DNA of 64,000 nt, taken from the NCBI GenBank assembly GCA_026014465.1, contig JAOZID010000004.1, positions 248,001-312,000 on the forward strand, written 5' to 3'. A model generated the notes under the pieces. That model saw only the letters and a program-made list of their open reading frames with translations. It ran no database searches and was not told where the DNA came from. Positions within the stretch are counted from its first letter, which is position 1. Each line of letters begins with the position of its first letter. Source of the DNA: Candidatus Bathyarchaeota archaeon. Lineage in GTDB: Archaea; Thermoproteota; Bathyarchaeia; Bathyarchaeales; Bathycorpusculaceae. Of this stretch, positions 58,752 through 64,000 are shown piece after piece. Position numbers and translations under genes: made by a program.

Positions 58752-60358
58752 GTGAGCCAGCAGCGCCCTCCGTCACTCTCTACTCGGGGGTAACAGGCGG
58801 TCCAATTAATCAAGCCGATATTCAGGAGCTAGCCGTGCACTTAGGCGGAACCGAGGAAGTCAGCAGTTTCGCCTATCGTCTCCAAAACTGGAACGGCAAA
58901 TACAGCCCAAGCGGCTCTCCGATTGCCCTCGGTGAGGATGGCTATATTATGATGGGTCGAGGCGCAAGCTGTCCTCAGCTTATCACTACACGAAACGAGA
59001 ACATGAAATTCCAGTCAAACCCCACCGAGCATTATGTCACTGTTTCGGGTCGTGACTGGGGCGAGCGGTTATTCCGCGAATACGTCACCGAAGGCTACGC
59101 CCTCATGAAAGGCGAGGACATAGTCAAGCATCTTCTTGATTATCATTCGGGTTTGCCTCATGTGAGAAGCGCAGTTGAGCTGGTCGAAAGTACGGATACA
59201 ACATTTACCCGCTTGGATTATGAGAATAAGCAGGCTTGGGAAATCCTCAAGCAAATCGCTCAGGACAGTGATAAAGCAGGCGCTATTGGGTACGATTTTA
59301 GGGTGGCACCTGATGGTCGCTTTGAATTTTTTCACAGAGGCGCCAAAACAAGCTCCGTCAGCCTAACTGAGCGCATTGAAGAGGCAGAAACAGAGTCAGA
59401 TATTCTCTCAGTCCGCAACAAAGTTACCATTTATGGCGCTGCAACTAAAAGCACACCTTTAGAGGTTGATGAAACGGTCGAAAGTCTCAACCCAGCCAGT
59501 GGTTACTGGACAGGATACGGCGGCTCCCTTTCCTTAGACGCCACTCGAAGGTATGGTTCCGCCTCCTCAAGCATCAAAAACACCACGGGCGCCGCTTACA
59601 ACGCCGTGAGCATCTTCTATTTCACCGCAACCGTAAACGGCAACATGTACCCCAAACTATTCCTTGCTCTGCTTCGAGACGACCTTGTCAAGTCCGATGG
59701 CTTCTTGGTGATTTTGCATGACTCTTCATCACGGGTTTGTGGGCGTAACCTTTCAACCGTTAATAGCATTTCTGCAAGTAACGATTGGTCAACATTCCAG
59801 CTGGACGTAGGCATCGACCATGCAACAGATTGGGCGGCTCCTAGCGACTTTGACTGGGCGAACATCCGCACTGTAACCGTCACGGCTTATCTGGTTACTG
59901 CTGGTGTGAGCGGTCAAGTTTGGCATGGGCAGCTCTATTTCACCGGTGCAAGGTATAGCAATGTGCAAACTGATGCTGCAAGCATTGCCAGCTATGGCGA
60001 ACGCCAGTACGTTGACATCGTCGAGGACCTCTACAGCGATAACGAGTGCATGCTTAGAGCCAAATCAATTCTGGCCTATAAGAAGCAGGCTAAAACTTCG
60101 CTGGTCGTGAAAAGCACCCTAATCGATTATGGTACCTCGCCCATTTTGCCCGGCGATATGATTGCGGTTACTCTGCCAAACGAAAGCATATCCTCTGTGA
60201 GTTTTCTTGTCAAAAGCGTGGATTATCACTTGTTGGCAGAAACCAACACGCTGGATGTTACTTTGAATCTTGGTTATCAGAAGCAGCTGATGGCGGACTG
60301 GATTTATGCCTTGAGAGCTAGGACGGACGCCCTAAACAACTACAAGGCAAGACGGTGA
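58748..60358 (+). CDS. Tail hub/baseplate-like protein with inserted beta-sandwich
   Basis: 536 residues. Residues ~1-240 start PSVTLYSGVTGGPINQADIQELAVHLGGTEEVSSFAYRLQNW and continue with VTVSGRDWGERLFREYVTEGY, and residues ~430-530 (KSTLIDYGTSPILPGDMIAVTLP, VKSVDYHL) complete a hub/gp27-like tail protein fold. A region at ~245-420 (GYWTGYGGSLSLDATRRYGSASSSI, WHGQLYFTGARYSN) resembles a jelly-roll domain that may bind the host surface. It follows tape measure, fitting the tail tip. Confidence 0.65.
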   Translation: MSEPAAPSVTLYSGVTGGPINQADIQELAVHLGGTEEVSSFAYRLQNWNGKYSPSGSPIALGEDGYIMMGRGASCPQLITTRNENMKFQSNPTEHYVTVSGRDWGERLFREYVTEGYALMKGEDIVKHLLDYHSGLPHVRSAVELVESTDTTFTRLDYENKQAWEILKQIAQDSDKAGAIGYDFRVAPDGRFEFFHRGAKTSSVSLTERIEEAETESDILSVRNKVTIYGAATKSTPLEVDETVESLNPASGYWTGYGGSLSLDATRRYGSASSSIKNTTGAAYNAVSIFYFTATVNGNMYPKLFLALLRDDLVKSDGFLVILHDSSSRVCGRNLSTVNSISASNDWSTFQLDVGIDHATDWAAPSDFDWANIRTVTVTAYLVTAGVSGQVWHGQLYFTGARYSNVQTDAASIASYGERQYVDIVEDLYSDNECMLRAKSILAYKKQAKTSLVVKSTLIDYGTSPILPGDMIAVTLPNESISSVSFLVKSVDYHLLAETNTLDVTLNLGYQKQLMADWIYALRARTDALNNYKARR

Positions 60359-60780
60359 CCCAAAAAATGAGCAAACAAATCCTAAAACAGTTTGAAAACA
60401 TCAAGCCCGGCGACTTAATCGCTGTTGACTGGTGCGATGCATCGGTCGGTAAAAGCAGCGGCTCAGGCATGACCATCGATGTCCCAGTGAAAAGCTGGGG
60501 CATATTCGTTGGGCTAATCGGCGACAAAATTAAGCATATTGTGATTGCTCAGAACAGTTTCCGTTATGCCGATGGCCTGTTCGATTTAGACTACACAGCC
60601 ATACCTCTGGGTTGGGCGCTGGGAGTAACCGTTTTGGTTAAAGAGCATATTCCAACTGAGTCGGCTAGCAGGCTTGTTAATAGTTTCATGATGGGCGGGC
60701 ACCGCTCTATGAATCGTCCAAGAACTTTTCGAAGAGCACTTGCGCAGCGGAGGTTGAGCATCGATGGCGGACCCTATTAA
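60355..60780 (+). CDS. Small viral protein of unknown function
   Basis: 141 residues from a GTG overlapping the hub gene. The N-terminal half (FENIKPGDLIAVDWCDASVG, GIFVGLIGDKIKHIVIAQNS) has the look of a small SH3/PRC-like barrel; the C-terminus is basic (RPRTFRRALAQRRL). No family assigned. It overlaps the next membrane-protein gene by 17 bases. Confidence 0.5.
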   Translation: MTQKMSKQILKQFENIKPGDLIAVDWCDASVGKSSGSGMTIDVPVKSWGIFVGLIGDKIKHIVIAQNSFRYADGLFDLDYTAIPLGWALGVTVLVKEHIPTESASRLVNSFMMGGHRSMNRPRTFRRALAQRRLSIDGGPY

Positions 60781-61006
60781 ACGTGCATTGACCAGAAGGC
60801 GCTTTGAACGGGGGCGCTTCATCGTTGAAGAACCCACTGCTAAACTAGTGTTGGGCGTCAAATTTGCAATGGGCATGACTGCTTTTATGTCGGCTCTTGA
60901 GTTAGCGCACTTAGCCATCTTGCACACTTGGAATGCAGAGATTTTTGCTTCCATCACAGGGCTAAGCGGTACTGTGATTGGTTTGTTTGTGGGGCAGAAA
61001 ACATGA
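60764..61006 (+). CDS. Small membrane protein, possibly holin-like
   Basis: 80 residues; a basic N-terminus (KRALTRRRFERGRF) is followed by two hydrophobic helices (FAMGMTAFMSALELAHLAIL and EIFASITGLSGTVIGLFVG). Size and two-helix shape recall holins, and it lies between tail and terminase genes, but archaeal viral lysis is poorly known, so the name stays tentative. Confidence 0.45.
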   Translation: MADPIKRALTRRRFERGRFIVEEPTAKLVLGVKFAMGMTAFMSALELAHLAILHTWNAEIFASITGLSGTVIGLFVGQKT

Positions 61007-61455
61007 CGAAGGGTAAACCTTGGCCTGCAGATGATGAGCGCAAACTCAGGGACTGGTATACTTCGGGGACAACTGACCTTGGCGTCTTAGCGTTTAGCTT
61101 CAACGGGGACTACACCGAAGAGGCGGTTCGCCAAAAACTCATAAAATTAGGGCTTGTGAAAGAACAACAACAGCCAAAAAATTCCCCTTGTTGTTGTTCT
61201 ACCCAACTTGAAATCCCCAAAGAGCTGCCCAGCATCGAGGAGACGCTAAAGATGTTGGCTGCGGCACTGGAGGCGTTGAAGACTCCGGGGCTGGATAGAA
61301 TTGAGATTTTACGTTTACGCGGTATCATAGCGGGCGCTAAAGTGTACCAAGAAAGGTTCGCCGAGTACGTTCGCTACCGTGAGCTTGAAGAGGAATTGTT
61401 GGAGGCAAGAGGGAAAATTGCGGAATTGCGCAAAAAGTCCGAGGGCAATGCATAA
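61003..61455 (+). CDS. Small terminase subunit-like protein
   Basis: 150 residues from the ATG at 61003, overlapping the previous stop; a longer frame to 60928 lies inside it. An N-terminal HTH/Myb-like segment (WPADDERKLRDWYTSGTTDLGVLAFSFNGDYTEEAVRQKLIKLGL) would bind DNA, and the C-terminal helical part (EYVRYRELEEELLEARGKIAELRKK) would oligomerise. It overlaps the large terminase gene by 8 bases, the standard arrangement. Confidence 0.7.
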   Translation: MTKGKPWPADDERKLRDWYTSGTTDLGVLAFSFNGDYTEEAVRQKLIKLGLVKEQQQPKNSPCCCSTQLEIPKELPSIEETLKMLAAALEALKTPGLDRIEILRLRGIIAGAKVYQERFAEYVRYRELEEELLEARGKIAELRKKSEGNA

Positions 61456-62866
61456 AGATAGGCTCTTTGAGGAAAGAGCGGGGCTTCGTTGTGATTTAGC
61501 GGAGGCTCAAGAGCAGACTGAGCGCCAAGCCAAAAGCTTGCATGGCGATGTTAAGAGCTTCTTTGAGCAGGTCTTTGGGTTTACGCCTTACCGCTATCAG
61601 CTAGAGCTTGCGGAATTGTTTGAGAAAAACCAGTTTACGGCTGTGCGTTGGGCACGTCAGACTGGAAAGAGCTTTTCGGTTTCGGCTTTGCTTCTCAAGT
61701 ATGCTTGGGAGCATCCCGACAGCTACATAGCGATTGTTGGTCCAAGCTGGCGTCAAACAAAACTCAACATACGCCGCATGGGTGGTTTCTGTCGAAAGCT
61801 TCCCCAACAGCCAGGCCTACACATCCAGAAAACAAGGATTAGTCTTCCAAACGGTAGCATGATTGAAGCCTTCCCCAACAACCCCGATACAATCAGAGGG
61901 CCTACGTTCAAAGTTATCTGGATCGAAGAAGCCAATTTTGTGCCTGATGACGAGGAGCTATATGATGCTATTCTGTTTACGCTTGGAACAACCAACGGCA
62001 AGCTAATCGCTACATCTACGCCTTGGAATACGGATTCGCTGTTTTGGAAGATGTGCAACCACAAGGATTATTCTGATTTTGCGCGGTCGCATGTTCGGTG
62101 GAGTGATGCATTAGAGCCTAATGGTCCGCTTAAGCCTGCTATTGTTGAGAAGATTAAACGTCAGTTCGGGGATGACCCGCAACGTTGGCGTCGGGAGATG
62201 GAGGCAGAATGGGCAGAAGACGAAGATGTCTGGCTTGCTCAAAGCTTAATCGTTGCTTGCGTGGGTACGGTGAAGAATTGCGGAGAAGACCTCCAAGAGT
62301 TCAACCCTGAAGCTAGCTGTGAAGGCGACTTTTTTGCTGGACTTGACTTGGCGCAAACCCGAGATTACTGCGTGCTCTCTGTAGTTGAACGCCTAAATGA
62401 TAAGCTTTTCCTTCGGCACCTAAAGATTTTCCAGCAGCCTACGCTATACGCCCACGTTCTCGGTTACCTCAAAGCGCTGCAGGATAGATGGGGCGGATTC
62501 CAGAAAATACGAGTGGACTTCACACGGGAAGGTCCAAGCATTATTGCCGATATGGAAACTGCTGGAATAGAAAACGCTGAAGGAGTAAACTTTAGCGTGC
62601 CACGAAAGAGCGAGATGGCAAGCCTGCTAAAGCAGCGTATGATGAACAAGCAGTTCTACTATCCGCTGCTCAACTGGGAACGACCCTACAGAGGTGACCT
62701 CTGCACTGAGCTAAACGTTGAACGCTATGACCTACGCAAGGACGGCACCATAGGCTACTCACACCCAAACGGAACCCACGACGACGTCTTTTGGAGCATA
62801 GCACTAGCCGTGTTTGCCACTGTTCAGATGGAACCAGAACCGTTCCTAGCAGTTATCCCAAGGTGA
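61448..62866 (+). CDS. Large terminase subunit
   Basis: 472 residues from the ATG at 61448. ATPase: WARQTGKS as Walker A (residue ~70), FKVIWIEEANFV as Walker B, and TSTPWN as the coupling motif. RNase-H-like nuclease: FAGLDLAQTRDYCVL, KIRVDFTREGP and GTHDDVFWSIALAV with the metal-binding acids. It packages DNA through the portal and cuts concatemers. Complete and apparently intact, so packaging should function. Confidence 0.92.
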   Translation: MHKDRLFEERAGLRCDLAEAQEQTERQAKSLHGDVKSFFEQVFGFTPYRYQLELAELFEKNQFTAVRWARQTGKSFSVSALLLKYAWEHPDSYIAIVGPSWRQTKLNIRRMGGFCRKLPQQPGLHIQKTRISLPNGSMIEAFPNNPDTIRGPTFKVIWIEEANFVPDDEELYDAILFTLGTTNGKLIATSTPWNTDSLFWKMCNHKDYSDFARSHVRWSDALEPNGPLKPAIVEKIKRQFGDDPQRWRREMEAEWAEDEDVWLAQSLIVACVGTVKNCGEDLQEFNPEASCEGDFFAGLDLAQTRDYCVLSVVERLNDKLFLRHLKIFQQPTLYAHVLGYLKALQDRWGGFQKIRVDFTREGPSIIADMETAGIENAEGVNFSVPRKSEMASLLKQRMMNKQFYYPLLNWERPYRGDLCTELNVERYDLRKDGTIGYSHPNGTHDDVFWSIALAVFATVQMEPEPFLAVIPR

Positions 62867-62873
62867 CCAAAAA

Positions 62874-64000
62874 ATGACAAGAAGACGAAATGAACCCTTC
62901 CGTATAACCCAGTTCCGAAGAATCTACAACCGAGAAGAAGGAAAATTTACCTTCAACATGAGCTACGAAACCCATACTAAACCGACACCTCGCAGTCTGG
63001 TTGTTGCTGAAGCCTTCGGCTTAGGTATCGATGAGGCTCAGAAGTTCAAGGTTTTAGATGCATCGTTAAAGATTGGACCCAAAGACATAGTTTACATTAC
63101 GGGTGATAGTGGTAGCGGTAAAAGCGTTCTGTTACGTGCTATTAGGGCTGACTTAGGTGATGAAGCCATTGATTTGTCAGAGGTTGCAGTTGACCCAGAC
63201 AAACCCTTGATCGAAACGGTAGGCACAACAGTTGAAGAGAGCTTAGAACTGCTAAGCAAAGTCGGCTTGAACGACGCTTTTCTGTTCCTACGCACATATA
63301 GTCAATTGAGCGATGGCCAACGGTACCGTTACCGAATCGCCAAGCTAATCGAGAGCGGCAAACAATGGTGGCTCATGGACGAGTTCGCTGCATGCCTAGA
63401 CCGAGACACCGCAAAAATCATCGCCTACAACCTACAAAAGATTGCACGACAGCAAGGCAAAGCAGTCATTGCAGCAACGACCCATAGTGATCTACAAAAG
63501 GACCTCAAACCGAGCGTACTAGTGCGTAAACGGTTTGGGGAAGAAATCAAAATAGAATACTACCCAAACATTCCAGCAGCCGAATGCAGTCTAATTCGAG
63601 AGATGACAATAGAAGAAGGCACAAGAGAAGACTGGCAAAAACTCAGCGTTTTCCACTATCGAGGACACAAAGTGGCGGTTCCAAGAAAAATCTTCCGCAT
63701 AGTAAGAGGCGATGAACTCTGCGGCGTCATAGTCTACAGTTACCCACCACCAGCGTGTTATGGTAGACGCTTAGTGTTACCTCGAATGACAATTCAAGAG
63801 ATGAATAAGAAGTTGAGCATTATTAATCGTGTAGTTATTCATCCAAAATATCGGACTATAGGTTTAGGCACGAAACTAATTCATGACACTCTGTTGTTAG
63901 TAGGCACTTTTTATGTTGAGTTGATTGCCGTTATGCCGAAATACTCACCGTTCGCAGAAAATGCGGGTCTACAAAAAATTGCTGTGCAGCAAGAGGTTAA
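62874..64000 (+). CDS. ABC-type ATPase fused to GNAT acetyltransferase domain, partial
   Basis: The frame is open to the right edge (375 residues seen). Walker A is ITGDSGSGKSVLLRA (~residue 80), the signature is YSQLSDGQRYRYRIAKLI, Walker B is WWLMDEFAACLDRDTAKII and TTHSDL the His switch. From ~225 on a GNAT fold appears, with INRVVIHPKYRTIGLGTKLIHDTL as the acetyl-CoA-binding motif. Proteins of this form are encoded beside terminases in head-tail viruses of archaea and bacteria; their function is not established. Confidence 0.8.
   Translation, partial: MTRRRNEPFRITQFRRIYNREEGKFTFNMSYETHTKPTPRSLVVAEAFGLGIDEAQKFKVLDASLKIGPKDIVYITGDSGSGKSVLLRAIRADLGDEAIDLSEVAVDPDKPLIETVGTTVEESLELLSKVGLNDAFLFLRTYSQLSDGQRYRYRIAKLIESGKQWWLMDEFAACLDRDTAKIIAYNLQKIARQQGKAVIAATTHSDLQKDLKPSVLVRKRFGEEIKIEYYPNIPAAECSLIREMTIEEGTREDWQKLSVFHYRGHKVAVPRKIFRIVRGDELCGVIVYSYPPPACYGRRLVLPRMTIQEMNKKLSIINRVVIHPKYRTIGLGTKLIHDTLLLVGTFYVELIAVMPKYSPFAENAGLQKIAVQQEV

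Larger units (their letters stand above)
39789..64000. mobile_element. Head-tail provirus (left end at tRNA-Lys, right end outside window)
   Basis: From the tRNA onward almost all genes are viral: HTH proteins, capsid protease, HK97-fold major capsid protein, portal, connectors, tail proteins, and both terminase subunits. Chromosomal genes lie left of the tRNA-Lys, a common target for archaeal integrases. No duplicate of the tRNA 3' end and no integrase were found inside the window, so the exact boundary is inferred. Two low-GC defence modules lie inside it. Confidence 0.85.

Noticed and set aside
1-64000. CRISPR arrays and insertion sequences
   Set aside because: No regularly spaced repeats of CRISPR type and no transposase genes were seen.
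39789-64000. Integrase gene and right attachment site
   Set aside because: No tyrosine or serine recombinase motifs and no copy of the tRNA 3' end were found; they probably lie beyond the right edge.

Overview
The window is archaeal. It carries the genes of the tetrahydromethanopterin C1 branch (formylmethanofuran dehydrogenase fwdDBAC followed by mch), an archaeal-type valyl-tRNA synthetase, a CdvA-like protein, an AbrB/PhoU-type regulator, TATA-box promoters and many GTG/TTG starts. No methyl-CoM reductase is present. This set fits a Bathyarchaeia-like (Thermoproteota) anaerobe using the Wood-Ljungdahl pathway. The lineage is an inference; no rRNA is present.

Left part, about 1-39.7 kb, is chromosomal. 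After the end of an ATP-grasp acyl-CoA synthetase and a phoU-like gene comes an unusual minus-strand sulfur/selenium island (1.7-8.35 kb): selD, an HgdC-type activator, a double-cubane HgdB-like reductase, two TusA proteins, DsrE, a DUF3343 Se/S-carrier-like protein, a sugar-kinase-like protein and a YeeE/YedE transporter split into two genes, with a divergent LysR regulator. The selD frame continues 39 codons upstream of the uninterrupted reading frame and contains a UGA at the exact catalytic Sec/Cys position (HG-U-SCK), so selD is almost certainly a selenoprotein. Next come a Rieske protein, fwdDBAC-mch, ECF transporter parts, a frameshifted membrane-protein gene, a PPP-type phosphatase, a RimK-like ligase, a TPP-riboswitch-controlled thiT plus PurM-fold pair, two large surface proteins, valS-nadX, a Fe/cobalamin ABC transporter with a methyltransferase, an A+T-rich HEPN/zinc-finger gene and a CdvA-like gene.

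Right part, from the tRNA-Lys(UUU) at 39.7 kb to the end, is a head-tail provirus that runs out of the window. It has small winged-helix/HTH genes, then protease, decoration protein, HK97-fold capsid protein, portal, head-tail connectors, tail tube (frameshifted), tail chaperone with a -1 extension, a very short tape measure, baseplate-like protein, small and large terminase, and an ABC-ATPase/GNAT fusion. No integrase and no right attachment site lie in the window.

Two defence-type cargo modules with their own promoters sit among the virion genes. One is a two-gene CBASS (CD-NTase plus Cap15-like 2TM/beta-barrel effector) on the opposite strand at 43.5-45.0 kb. The other, at 49.8-53.5 kb, is a catalytically inactive long prokaryotic Argonaute directly preceded by an alpha-toroid protein with C-terminal membrane helices. 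The second pair is the best candidate here for an undescribed system: a nucleic-acid sensor coupled to a membrane effector, carried by an archaeal virus. A diverged repeat (core GGCTCTCAAGCCATTAATGC) lies on both sides of the CBASS region and again just after the Argonaute module, suggesting a shared insertion mechanism or a shared virus control element.
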